The notes under the pieces were generated by a model, which was not told the DNA's origin, ran no database searches, and was given only the letters and a program-made list of their open reading frames with translations. Below, piece after piece: positions 16,728-25,533 of a stretch of 64,000 nt of DNA. Source of the DNA: Deltaproteobacteria bacterium (GTDB lineage Bacteria; Myxococcota_A; UBA9160; UBA6930); the NCBI GenBank assembly GCA_016875395.1, contig VGRF01000009.1, positions 1 to 64,000 of the forward strand, read 5' to 3'. Within the stretch, counting starts at the first letter, position 1, and the number at the start of each line of letters is the position of its first letter. Position numbers and translations under genes: made by a program.

Positions 16728-19151
16728 ATGCCCGCCGTCCTCGAAGGCACTCGCGTCCTCGACCTCACGAGCGGCCCCGTCGGCGGCGTCGCGACGGCGG
16801 TGCTCGCGGACTTCGGTGCCGACGTCGTGAAGATCGAGCCGCCGCGCGGCGACCGCTTCCGTGCGCTCGCCGCGGCGCCGCTGTGGCTGCGCGGGAAGCG
16901 CAGCGTCGCGCTCGACCTGACCATCGAGGCCGATTGTGCGCGGCTCGCCCCCCTCGTCGCGAGCGCCGATGTGCTCGTCGTCTCGGGTCCGCCCGGCCGC
17001 GCGGCGCGCTTCGGCGTCGATGCGGAGCGCGCACTTGCGGCGAATCCTCAGCTCGTGCACGCGAGCCTCACGCCCTTCGGCCCGCGCGGGCCGTACGCCG
17101 AGATTCCGGGCTACGAGGGCATCGTCGCGGCGCTGGGCGGGCGCATGGCGGTGTTCGCGCGCCAGGTGCGCCGCGACGGACCGGGCTTCGCGGCGGTGAG
17201 CATCGCGAGCCACGCGTGCGCAATGGGCGTGGTGCAGGGCGTTGTCGCGGCGCTCTATGCGCGCGAACGCACGGGGCGCGGGCAGCGCGTCGAGTCCAGC
17301 CTGCTGCAGGCGCTGCTCCCGTACGACCTCGTCTCGCTGCTGCTCGTGCAGCTCGCGGCGCGCGAGGGAAAGCCGCCGCCGGATCCGTACGCCGTGGGCG
17401 GCGACATGCCCACGCTCAACTACCACCCGATCCTCACGCAGGACGGGCGCTGGCTGCAGTGCGGGAACCTGCTCGAGCACCTGTTCCTCTCGTTCCTCGA
17501 CTCGATCGATTTGTTGGGCGAGCTGCTCGCCGAGGAGCGCTTCGCGGCGCCGCCCGGGGCGTGGGACGCCGCGACGATCGAGGCCGCGCGGGATCGCATC
17601 CTGCTGCGCGTGCTCGAGCGCACGGCGGACGAGTGGATGCAGCGCTTCCACGCGAACGGGAACGTGGCGGCGGAGCCGTATCTCACGCCCACGCAGGCGC
17701 TCGCGCACCCCGACCTCGTCGCGAACGGCAGCGTCGTCACGCTGCGCGATCCCGAGCGTGGCGACGTGAAGCAGGTGGGCCCGATCGCGCGCCTCGTCGC
17801 GACGCCCGCGCGCATCGCGAAGCCTGCGCCGCGCGTGGGCGAGCACGGGCGCGAGGTGCTCGCCGAGCAGCGCTCGCTCCCGCCGCGAGTTGTTACGGGC
17901 GACACGCCGCCGGGACAGCCCCTCGCGGGCGTCACCATCCTCGAGCTCGCGACGATCATCGCGGCGCCACTCGGCACGACGTTCCTCGCGGACCTCGGCG
18001 CACGCGTGATCAAGATCGAGGCCATCGACGGCGACCCGTACCGCCAGTTCCTCACGCGCGGGCTCTTGGCCGTGAAGACCAACGCGGGCAAGGAGTCGAT
18101 CTGCCTCGACCTGAAGAGCGCCGACGGTCGCGCGATCGCGCATGACCTCGTGCGGCGCGTCGATGTGCTCGTGCACAACTACCGCCCCGGCGTACCCGAG
18201 CGCCTCGGGATCGACTACGCGAGCGCACGCGCGCTGAATCCGCAGCTGATCTGGGTCTCCGCGAACGGCTACGGCCCCGACGGCCCGAGCGCACGGCGGC
18301 CGGTGACGCATCCCGTCGCGGGCGCCGCAGCCGGTGGCGCGGGACACCAAGGCGCGCCGACGCTCGCGCGCGCGCACGAAACGCTCGCGGAGATTCGCGA
18401 GGGCGCGCGCCAGTTGATGCGCGCGAACGAGGCGAACCCGGATCCGAACACCTCCGTCGTCCTCGCGGCTGCGATCGCTCTGGGCCTCCTTGCGCGCCAG
18501 CGCTTCGGCATCGCACAGCCGATCTACACCGACATGTTCAGCGCGAACGCGTGGGCGAACGCCGACGACTTCCTCGACTACGCCGGCAAGCCCGCGCGCC
18601 CGCGCGTCGACGACGCGTTGCTCGGCTTCGCGCCTACGTACCGGCTCTACGAGACGCGCGAGGGCTGGGTGTTCCTTGCGCTCACGTGCGACGCCGAGTG
18701 GCGGCGCTTCTGCGCGATGGCGGAGCGCGAGTCGCTAGGGAGCGACCCTCGGTTCGCGAGCGAGGCCGCGCGTGCGCAGAACGCAGATGCGCTCGTGCGC
18801 GAGATCGGTACCGCACTGAAGGCGCGCGGCGCCGCCGAGTGGCAGCAGCGCGCGCTCGCCGCGCGCGTACCGCTCGTGCGCGCGGACGCGACCGACCCGG
18901 GGCACCTGTGGGCGCACGATGCGCACGTGCGCGAGAACGGCTTCGTGCAGCCGTGCCGCCACGCGCGTTTCGGGGACGTGCTGCGCTGGGGCGCGCTCGT
19001 CACGGTGAACGGCGCCGCGGAGCGCTACGGCGCCGGCGCGCTCGCCGGCGACTGCACCGACGCGCTGCTGCGCGAGCTCGGGCGCAGCGACACGGAGATC
19101 GCGCGGCTGCGCGAGCAGCGGGTCGTCGCGTCGGAGCCCATCGCGGGCTGA
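16728..19151 (+). CDS. double-length CaiB/BaiF (family III) CoA-transferase
   Basis: The 807-residue protein contains two complete CoA-transferase III units, about 1-385 and 398-807. Each begins with the family's LEGTRVLDLTSGPVGG or LAGVTILELATIIAAP strand and FGADVVKIEPP or LGARVIKIEA. By hand alignment to formyl-CoA transferase, the catalytic Asp is replaced by Ser161 in unit 1 (AAVSIASHACAMG). Unit 2 keeps an Asp at 572 (NPDPNTSVV). Members move CoA between acyl groups. One active and one degenerate unit in a single chain may mimic the interlocked dimer. ATG 16728 has GGAG upstream. The neighbouring receptor and BVMO suggest activation of a catabolic acid. The frame is open from 16665 but lacks a good start. 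Confidence 0.85.
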   Translation: MPAVLEGTRVLDLTSGPVGGVATAVLADFGADVVKIEPPRGDRFRALAAAPLWLRGKRSVALDLTIEADCARLAPLVASADVLVVSGPPGRAARFGVDAERALAANPQLVHASLTPFGPRGPYAEIPGYEGIVAALGGRMAVFARQVRRDGPGFAAVSIASHACAMGVVQGVVAALYARERTGRGQRVESSLLQALLPYDLVSLLLVQLAAREGKPPPDPYAVGGDMPTLNYHPILTQDGRWLQCGNLLEHLFLSFLDSIDLLGELLAEERFAAPPGAWDAATIEAARDRILLRVLERTADEWMQRFHANGNVAAEPYLTPTQALAHPDLVANGSVVTLRDPERGDVKQVGPIARLVATPARIAKPAPRVGEHGREVLAEQRSLPPRVVTGDTPPGQPLAGVTILELATIIAAPLGTTFLADLGARVIKIEAIDGDPYRQFLTRGLLAVKTNAGKESICLDLKSADGRAIAHDLVRRVDVLVHNYRPGVPERLGIDYASARALNPQLIWVSANGYGPDGPSARRPVTHPVAGAAAGGAGHQGAPTLARAHETLAEIREGARQLMRANEANPDPNTSVVLAAAIALGLLARQRFGIAQPIYTDMFSANAWANADDFLDYAGKPARPRVDDALLGFAPTYRLYETREGWVFLALTCDAEWRRFCAMAERESLGSDPRFASEAARAQNADALVREIGTALKARGAAEWQQRALAARVPLVRADATDPGHLWAHDAHVRENGFVQPCRHARFGDVLRWGALVTVNGAAERYGAGALAGDCTDALLRELGRSDTEIARLREQRVVASEPIAG

Positions 19152-19190
19152 TCGCGCGAACCGACCGGGGCGTGCGGGCAAGAGTGAGAG

Positions 19191-19790
19191 ATGGAGCCGG
19201 GCTCGGACGCGGACATCATCGAGCGCTCCCTGGGCGAGCCGGCCGCGTTCGCCTCGCTCTACGACCGGCACGCGGCAGTTCTCTATCGCTTTCTCGTGCG
19301 CCGCATTGGGCCGTCCGCGGCTGACGGCCTACTCGGCGACACCTTCCGCATCGCATTCGAGCGGCGCGCGAGCTTCGATCGCGGCCACGAGAGCGCGCGC
19401 CCGTGGCTCTACGGAATTGCGACGCGCGTACTCGCGCATCACCGCCGCGCAGAGGCACGCCGCATGCGCGCAGCTGCGGTGCTCGTCGCCAGCCGCGAGG
19501 CGCCCATCGATCCAGCGCAGCGCGCCGCAGCTTCGCACGACGCGCGCGAGCTGTGGCCGCTCGTGGCCGACGCGATCTCGGCGCTGCCTGTCGGCGAGCG
19601 AGATGCACTTCTCCTGCACGTGTGGGAGGACCTTGCTTACGACGAGATCGCGCGCGCGCTCGGAGTTCCGATCGGGACGGTGCGCTCGCGCATCAACCGC
19701 GCGCGCAGGCGCCTGCGCGAACTGACGGCGCAGAGCGGGCAACAAGCAGCGACACGGAGCGCAGCCGGACGTGGGAAGATCGAGTCATGA
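19191..19790 (+). CDS. ECF-type RNA polymerase sigma factor
   Basis: This 199-residue protein has sigma region 2 at about 8-80 (FASLYDRHAAVLYRFLVRR, then GDTFRIAFERRASFD and ARPWLYGIATRVLAHHRR). Region 4 is at about 128-178 (ISALPVGERDALLLHVWEDL, DEIARALGVPIGTVRSRINR). There is no region 1 or 3, the mark of extracytoplasmic-function sigma factors. It redirects RNA polymerase to a small regulon. Its TGA stop overlaps the next gene's start (ATGA at 19787-19790), so the two are translationally coupled, as is usual for a sigma factor and its regulator. It starts 39 nt after the CoA-transferase. ECF subgroup cannot be assigned by eye. Confidence 0.9.
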   Translation: MEPGSDADIIERSLGEPAAFASLYDRHAAVLYRFLVRRIGPSAADGLLGDTFRIAFERRASFDRGHESARPWLYGIATRVLAHHRRAEARRMRAAAVLVASREAPIDPAQRAAASHDARELWPLVADAISALPVGERDALLLHVWEDLAYDEIARALGVPIGTVRSRINRARRRLRELTAQSGQQAATRSAAGRGKIES

Positions 19791-20356
19791 GCGACGACCT
19801 CGACCGGCTGCGGCGGCTCCGCCCCGACCGCTTGCAACCGCACGATCCGATGGACCCGAAGGTCCTGATGGACGAGAAGGAGCGACTCATGTCCGCCATC
19901 GAGCAGTCCGCCGCGAGTGTGCACGCGGCGACACGCATGCCGTCGATCTATCCGCGCCTCGCCTATCGCGATGTCCTCCGCGCGCTCGACTTTCTCACGC
20001 GCGCGTTCGGCCTCCGCGAGCGCCGCGAGGCGCGCCTCGAGCATCCCGACGGAGTGCTCGCGTGGCTCGAGATCGGCGATGGCGTCGTCATGATCGGTCA
20101 GTCGGGCGCGGCCCATCACGAGCTCTACAGCCCCGCGGAGCTCGGGCGCACGACCGGTATGGTGATGGTCTCGGTCCACGACATCGACGCCCATCATGGG
20201 CGAGCCGTCGCCGCCGGGGCTCGTGTCGTGATGCCGCTCGAGGACATGTTCTGGGGCGACCGCCGCTACGAGGCGCTCGACCTCGACGGGCATCGCTGGC
20301 ACTTCAGTGAGCGCCTAGCGGACATCGAGCGGCGGCGCGGAAAGAGCGCCGAGTAG
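19787..20356 (+). CDS. anti-sigma-like head fused to a VOC/glyoxalase domain
   Basis: The 189-residue product starts at an ATG overlapping the sigma factor stop. Residues 1-45 (MSDDLDRLRRLRPDRLQPHD, then PMDPKVLMDEKERLMSAIE) resemble the short N-terminal heads that precede a membrane helix in anti-sigma-like proteins next to ECF genes. Here no membrane segment follows. Instead, residues 51-180 form a vicinal-oxygen-chelate domain (YPRLAYRDVLRALDFLTRAF, AWLEIGDGVVMIGQSG, ALDLDGHRWHFSER) like PhnB/glyoxalase-type proteins. I infer a soluble regulator that binds the sigma factor with its head and a small ligand or metal with its VOC domain. A plain enzyme with an unrelated N-terminal extension is the alternative. 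Confidence 0.78.
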   Translation: MSDDLDRLRRLRPDRLQPHDPMDPKVLMDEKERLMSAIEQSAASVHAATRMPSIYPRLAYRDVLRALDFLTRAFGLRERREARLEHPDGVLAWLEIGDGVVMIGQSGAAHHELYSPAELGRTTGMVMVSVHDIDAHHGRAVAAGARVVMPLEDMFWGDRRYEALDLDGHRWHFSERLADIERRRGKSAE

Positions 20357-20418
20357 CAGCGGCGAGGCGGAGAGAGCGTTCGAGCGGATAGCATCGCGGG
20401 ATCAACACCGGAGCCGCC

Positions 20419-22128
20419 ATGCCCGAGCCCGTTCGCGACGCCGCTTACTACGACGCGATCAGGCGCCGCTTCGCCGAAGAGCGCGACCTACGCCTGCGCT
20501 ACCGGCCCGAGGGCACGTCGCAGTACACGTCAGAGCTGACGGGCGCGCTCGAGAAGTACGCGCGCGATCCCTACGGCGGGGAGATCGCACCGCGCGCGCC
20601 GATTCGCGACGAGGTGGAGGTGCTCTTCATCGGCGGCGGCTTCTCGGCGCTGCTCACGTCCGCGCGCTTGCGCGAGAAGGGCGTCGAGTCGATCCGCATC
20701 GTCGAGCGCGGCGCCGACGTCGGCGGCACCTGGTACTGGAACCGCTACCCCGGCGTCGCCTGCGACGTCGTCTCCTACGACTACCTCCCGCTGCTCGACG
20801 AGATGGCGTACGTGCCGACGCGCCACTACGCCGGCGGCCAGGAGATCCTCGACCACTGCCGCGCGATCGCGCGCCGCTACGACCTCTACAAGCTCGCCGT
20901 GTTCCAGACGACCGTGACGAGCACGGTCTGGAACGAGCGCGAGCGCGTGTGGGAGATCGGCACGGATCGGGGCGACGCGATGCGCGCGCGCTTCGTCGTG
21001 TGCGCGAACGGCACGCTCTCGAAGCCGAAGCTCTCCAAGATCGCGGGCATGGAAAAGTTCCGCGGCCACTCCTTCCACACCTCGCGCTGGGACTACGACT
21101 ACACCGGCGCGAACCTCGAGAAGCTGCGCGACAAGGTCGTCGGCATCATCGGCACCGGCGCGACGGCGGTGCAGGCCGTACCCGGCCTCGGCGCGAACGC
21201 GAAACAACTCTTCGTCTTCCAGCGCACGCCCAGCTCGATCGACGTGCGCGACGACTGGCCCACCGATCCGAAGTGGGCGGCGTCGCTGAAGCCAGGCTGG
21301 CAGGCCGAGCGGCGCGCGAAGGCGCTCGCGGAGCCGATGCTCACGCTCGGTGGACGCGCGGCGCCTGGCGAGACGCGCGAGCAGAAGATCGAGCGCCAGG
21401 AGCGCGCGAACATCGACTACATGATGCGCATCCACCGGCGCATCGAGAAGATCGTCGCGGATCCCGCCACCGCCGAGGCGCTGAAGCCTTGGTACATGTT
21501 CATGTGCAAGCGCCCGTGCTTCCACGAGGACTACCTGCCCACGTTCAACCGCCCGAACGTGCGGCTCGTCGATACGCGCGGGAAGGGCATCACCGAGATC
21601 GACGAGCGCGGCCCCGTGTTCGAGGGCAAGACCTACGAGCTCGACCTGCTGATCTACGCGACGGGCTTCGAGGTGCAGAAGACGGGCATCTGGAACCGCA
21701 TCGTGGGGAAGGGCGGCGTCGACCTCGAAGCGAAGTACGCAGACGGCATTCGCACCTTGTTAGGGATCCACACGCGCGGCTTCCCGAACTTGTTCATCAT
21801 GGGCGGCTATCAGGCCTCGTTCCAGTTCAATCTCACGGACATGCTGCAGACGCAGGGCGACCACATCGCCGAGTGCATCGCGCACGTGCGCAGTCGCGGC
21901 TTCACGACGATCGACCCCACCGAGGCCGCCGAGGAGTGGTGGGTGCAAGAAGTGATCGCGCACCGCGGCAAGACCTCGCGCAATCACGACTGCACGCCCG
22001 GCTACTACAACTTCGAGGGCGAGTCGAACCGCCGCCAAGACGGCAACTACAACGGCGGCTTCCGGCAGTACTGGCTGCACCAAGGCGAGGTGCGCGGGCG
22101 GATGGAGGAGAGCTTCGAGCTGGAGTGA
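20419..22128 (+). CDS. flavin-containing Baeyer-Villiger monooxygenase
   Basis: This 569-residue protein has two nucleotide-binding motifs, FIGGGFSALLTSARL (70-84) for FAD and GIIGTGATAVQ (242-252) for NADPH. Between them is the Baeyer-Villiger fingerprint FRGHSFHTSRWD (214-225), matching FxGxxxHxxxWD. The GGTWYWNRYPGVACD stretch (102-116) is also typical. These enzymes insert one oxygen atom next to a ketone to make an ester or lactone, for example in steroid or cyclic-terpenoid ring cleavage. The C-terminal LLIYATGFEVQKTGIW is the conserved ATGF motif. A GGAG site precedes ATG 20419. It is monocistronic by spacing (62 nt after the VOC gene, convergent to an SDR). Confidence 0.92.
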   Translation: MPEPVRDAAYYDAIRRRFAEERDLRLRYRPEGTSQYTSELTGALEKYARDPYGGEIAPRAPIRDEVEVLFIGGGFSALLTSARLREKGVESIRIVERGADVGGTWYWNRYPGVACDVVSYDYLPLLDEMAYVPTRHYAGGQEILDHCRAIARRYDLYKLAVFQTTVTSTVWNERERVWEIGTDRGDAMRARFVVCANGTLSKPKLSKIAGMEKFRGHSFHTSRWDYDYTGANLEKLRDKVVGIIGTGATAVQAVPGLGANAKQLFVFQRTPSSIDVRDDWPTDPKWAASLKPGWQAERRAKALAEPMLTLGGRAAPGETREQKIERQERANIDYMMRIHRRIEKIVADPATAEALKPWYMFMCKRPCFHEDYLPTFNRPNVRLVDTRGKGITEIDERGPVFEGKTYELDLLIYATGFEVQKTGIWNRIVGKGGVDLEAKYADGIRTLLGIHTRGFPNLFIMGGYQASFQFNLTDMLQTQGDHIAECIAHVRSRGFTTIDPTEAAEEWWVQEVIAHRGKTSRNHDCTPGYYNFEGESNRRQDGNYNGGFRQYWLHQGEVRGRMEESFELE

Positions 22129-22152
22129 TCGAGCCCTCCTCCTTCGCTGCGC

Positions 22153-22842
22153 TCACCAGCCGTGCGCTTCTCCGTTCCACTTCGTGAACGTGCCCGTCGT
22201 CTCCATCGAGCCCTTGTCGATCACCGACAGGATTCCCGACGCGCTCTCGTCGACCGTGATCTCCGCGTTGGGGCCGCCCATGTCGGTCTTCACGAAGCCG
22301 GGATGGATCAGCATCACGCTGATGCCTTCCTTCTTGAGCGCCTCGGACGCCATCTTCATCGCCTTGTTCACGGCGCCTTTGCTCGTGCAGTAGGCGTACA
22401 TCACGGGGAAGCCCCACACGATCGCGCCCATCTGGCTCGTGATCGTGACGGCGCGCGGGTTGGTGCCGGCCTTCAAGTTGTTACGGAAGGCCTGCAGCAT
22501 GCGGAACGGCGCCATCGTGTTGACCGCGAACGTGTCCGCCCAGCCGTCGAAGTCCATGTTCTCGAGCGACTGGTTCTGGAACGCGGGACCCGCTTGGCCG
22601 GCGTTGTTGAGCAGCACGTCGATGGGGCGGTCGCCGAGCTTCTCCTTCAACGCCGCGACCGACTTGCCATCGGCCACGTGCACGCCGAGCACCGTGACGT
22701 TCTTGCCGGCGAGCGCCTGCAGCGCGGAAGCCTTCTGCGGGTCGCGGCAGCACGCGAGCACGTGGTCGCCGCGAGCGGCGATGCGCTTCGTCAGTTCGAG
22801 GCCGATGCCGCGGTTCGCGCCGGTGATCAAGAAGGTCTGCAT
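22153..22842 (-). CDS. C-factor-like short-chain dehydrogenase
   Basis: This 229-residue SDR has TGANRGIG at 7-14, LLNNAG near 79-84, an active-site serine in VTITSQMGAI and YCTSK with the Tyr-x-x-x-Lys pair. The compact length and the ending TFTKWNGEAHGW match the CsgA/C-factor subgroup of SDRs. In myxobacteria this subgroup includes the cell-contact signal protein, but most members are plain oxidoreductases. The cofactor is probably NADP because Arg follows the glycine motif. It is convergent with the BVMO (24-nt gap) and divergent from the nos operon with a 241-nt spacer. Confidence 0.85.
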   Translation of the reverse strand: MQTFLITGANRGIGLELTKRIAARGDHVLACCRDPQKASALQALAGKNVTVLGVHVADGKSVAALKEKLGDRPIDVLLNNAGQAGPAFQNQSLENMDFDGWADTFAVNTMAPFRMLQAFRNNLKAGTNPRAVTITSQMGAIVWGFPVMYAYCTSKGAVNKAMKMASEALKKEGISVMLIHPGFVKTDMGGPNAEITVDESASGILSVIDKGSMETTGTFTKWNGEAHGW

Positions 22843-23027
22843 GGTCGTGCTCCTGTGATTCGAAGTGGGAAGAGGCCCACGTTACGACAGCTTCGCGCCG
22901 CGCGTGAAACGGGCGGCGCATGTGGCGTGCTGTCCCCTGCCGCCACGAAATCGGGAGAAACCGGCAGCCGGGGTGGGGCGGATTGGGCGCGTGGCCGCGC
23001 GCCGCGCCCGCAGCAGCGCTTCTGCCG

Positions 23028-23042
23028 TGGCACAACGCTTGC
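23028..23042 (+). promoter_or_regulatory. sigma-54 (-24/-12) promoter of the nos operon
   Basis: The sequence TGGCACAACGCTTGC matches the RpoN consensus TGGCAC-N5-TTGC exactly in both boxes, with GG and GC separated by ten bases. Transcription would start near 23054, about 30 nt before the cytochrome c start codon. No FNR-type TTGAT....ATCAA box was seen in the 241-nt intergenic region. If real, it means the operon needs an enhancer-binding activator. Confidence 0.68.
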
Positions 23043-23083
23043 GGAACGAGCGCGCCAAACGCCCACTCATTAGGGAGATCTCG

Positions 23084-23554
23084 ATGCTTCGGGTTCGCGC
23101 GCTGCAGGTCGCGGTGATGACCGCGGCTGCACTCTGGTTGGCCTGCGGTGGAGACACGGAGAAGCCCAGCGGCACGGCGAGCGGGCCCGAAGTCGCAGCG
23201 AAAGAAGCAGAGTCGGCAGACGGCGGCGACGACGAGGCCGAGGAGGTCGCCAAAGCGGACGACGGCGCGACCGAAACGGCGAAGCAGATCTTCGGATCGC
23301 GCTGCTTCACCTGTCACGGCGCGGAGGGCGCTGGCGACGGCCCCGGCTCCGCGGCGCTGAACCCCAAGCCCCGCGACTTCCGCGACGCCTCGTGGCAAGA
23401 CTCCGTCAGCGACGACCACATCGCGAACATCGTGAAGTTCGGCGGCGCCGCCGTCGGGAAGAGCCCGACGATGCCGGGCAACCCCGACCTGATGAGCAAG
23501 CCCGAAGTCGTCGCGGCGCTCGTCGCGCACGTGCGCAGCCTGCGCGCGCAGTAA
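23084..23554 (+). CDS. lipoprotein mono-haem cytochrome c of the nos cluster
   Basis: This 156-residue protein has a lipoprotein-type signal (MLRVRALQVAVMTAAALWLA then Cys21). An acidic Ala/Glu/Asp-rich linker spans 25-65. One haem-binding CFTCH (74-78) sits in a class-I cytochrome c fold, with a likely axial Met near 129 (SPTMPGNPDL). It is placed on the periplasmic face of a membrane and probably hands electrons to NosZ, as do the NosC-type cytochromes of atypical nos clusters. ATG 23084 follows AGGGAG. The frame is open upstream to 22865 but that part has no signal peptide. nosZ starts 18 nt after the stop. Confidence 0.87.
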   Translation: MLRVRALQVAVMTAAALWLACGGDTEKPSGTASGPEVAAKEAESADGGDDEAEEVAKADDGATETAKQIFGSRCFTCHGAEGAGDGPGSAALNPKPRDFRDASWQDSVSDDHIANIVKFGGAAVGKSPTMPGNPDLMSKPEVVAALVAHVRSLRAQ

Positions 23555-23572
23555 CAACTCGTGGAGGGACCC

Positions 23573-25527
23573 ATGCGCACTCGTTCCCATGCTCTCGCTT
23601 CGCTCGCCGCCGCGGCGTTCGTGCTCGCGTGTACGCCGCAGTCCGAGCTCGAATCCGCCGGCGGCGGCGGGGGCGCCGACGTCGCGGCGCTGATGAAGGC
23701 GCGCAATCTCACGGATGAGCACGTCGCCGCCGCGCTGAAGACCTACACGCCCACTGGCGTGCACGACGAGTACTACACGTTCGCGTCGGGCGGACACGGC
23801 GGGCAGGTGCTCGTGATCGGCTTGCCGAGCATGCGCGCATCCTCAAGGTGATCGCGGTGTTTGCGCCGGAGCCGTGGCAAGGCTTCGGCTACGGCGACCA
23901 GACCGACGCGCTGCTCGACTCCGGCAACGCCGACGGGAAGAAGCTGCGCTGGGCCGACACGCACCACCCCGCGCTGTCCGAGACCGCGGGTGACTACGAC
24001 GGCCAGTACTTGTTCATCAACGACAAAGCCAACGCGCGCATGGCCGTGATCAATCTCGAGGACTTCGTCACGACCCAGATCGTGCGCAGCGGGCTGATTC
24101 AGTCCGACCACGGCGGCGCGTTCGTCACGCCGAACACCGAATACGTGATCGAGGCGACGCAGTACGCGGCGCCGCTCGGCGGTGGGTACGCGGACGTCAC
24201 GGAGTACAACGAGAAGTACCGAGGGGCGATCATCCTGTGGAAGTTCGATCGCGAGAAGGGCGCGATCGATCGCGCGAAGTCGTTCGCGATCGAACTCCCG
24301 CCATACGGCCAAGACCTCGCGGACGCCGGCAAGCTCGCGAGCGACGGCTTCATCTTCCTCAACTCGTTCAACACCGAGCGCTCGTACGGCGACATCGCCG
24401 CGGGCAACCCGCCGATGGAGTCGGGCGCGTCGCAGAACGACACGGACTTCATGCACGTGATCGACTGGCACAAGGCCGAGGCCGCTGTCGCCGCAGGCAA
24501 GACGCGCACGATCGCGAACATGCCCGTGATCCCGCTCGCGAGCGCGGTGTCCGAGGGAATCCTCCACCTGATTCCCGAGCCGAAGAGCCCGCACGGCGTC
24601 GACGTCTCGCCGGACGGCCAAGACATCGTCGTCGCGGGCAAGCTCGACACTCACGCCCCCGTCTACAGCATCGAGAAGATCAAGGCGCTGATCGGCGCAA
24701 AGAAGTACGCCGGCAACGACGACTACGGCGTGCCGATTCTGCCCTTCGAAGAGTCGATCCGCGGCCAGGTCGAGATCGGACTCGGGCCGCTCCACACGCA
24801 GTTCGGCCCCGACGGCTTCGCCTACACGTCCGTCTTTCTCGAGTCCGTCGTCGCGAAGTGGAACCTCAAAGACCTGAAGACCGTGAACAAGCTGCCAGTC
24901 CACTACAACATCGGGCACTTGACGGCTGCCGAGGGCGACACGGTGAGCCCCGACGGCGGCTACCTGATCGCGATGAACAAATGGGCGATCGATCGCTTCG
25001 GCAAAGTCGGCCCGCTGCTGCCGCAGAACTTCCAGCTCGTCGACATCAGCGGCGCGGAGATGAAGCTGCTCTACGACATGCCGCTGCCGATCGGCGAACC
25101 GCACTACGCGCAGACGATCAAGGCCGACAAGCTGAAGCCGATCGACGTGTACCCGGTCGGTACCGATCCGATCGCGAAGCGCATCGACCCGAACGCGGTC
25201 GAGGCCGGCAAGGAGCGCGTCGAGCGGCGGGACGACGGCGTTCACGTGTGGATGACCGCCGTGCGCAGCCACTTCACGCCGGATGTCGTGCGCGTGAAGG
25301 AAGGCGACACCGTGCACCTCCACCTCACGAACACGGAGCAAGCCTACGACGCGACGCACGGCTTCGCGCTCGGCTCGCACAACGTGAACGTGAGCATCGA
25401 GCCGGGCGAGCACGCCAACGTGACGTTCAAGGCGGACCGCGCAGGCGTGTTCCCGATGTACTGCACCGAGTTCTGCTCGGCGCTGCACTTGGAGATGGCG
25501 GGCTACTTGCTGGTGGAACCGAAGTAA
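23573..25527 (+). CDS. nosZ: nitrous-oxide reductase NosZ, atypical type, with one frameshift
   Basis: NosZ reduces N2O to N2 in the periplasm with the CuA and CuZ copper sites. CuZ-type histidines are visible in DTHHPALSETAGDYDGQYL, QSDHGGAF, SPHGVDVSPDG, GPLHTQFGPDG and HYNIGHL. CuA is in ATHGFAL and CTEFCSALHLEMAG. No twin-arginine signal is present; the start MRTRSHALASLAAAAFVLAC looks like a Sec lipoprotein signal, as in atypical (clade II) enzymes. At 23833-23840 an extra GC in a GCGC run shifts the frame. Removing it restores GLPSMR-ILKVIAVFAPEPWQ and a 650-residue protein. GGAGG precedes ATG 23573. The gene either is inactive or carries a sequence error. Confidence 0.92.
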
Positions 25528-25533
25528 CCCGAG

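Noticed and set aside
16497-18377. Minus-strand open frame of 626 codons opposite the CoA-transferase
   Set aside because: Shadow of the CoA-transferase; no domain and no start context.
22153-22842. C-factor-like SDR as a myxobacterial cell-signalling gene
   Set aside because: Similarity to the CsgA subgroup alone does not show signalling; most members are ordinary oxidoreductases.
24464-24480. TGGCAC inside nosZ as another sigma-54 promoter
   Set aside because: No GC at the -12 position with ten-base spacing; it is coding sequence.
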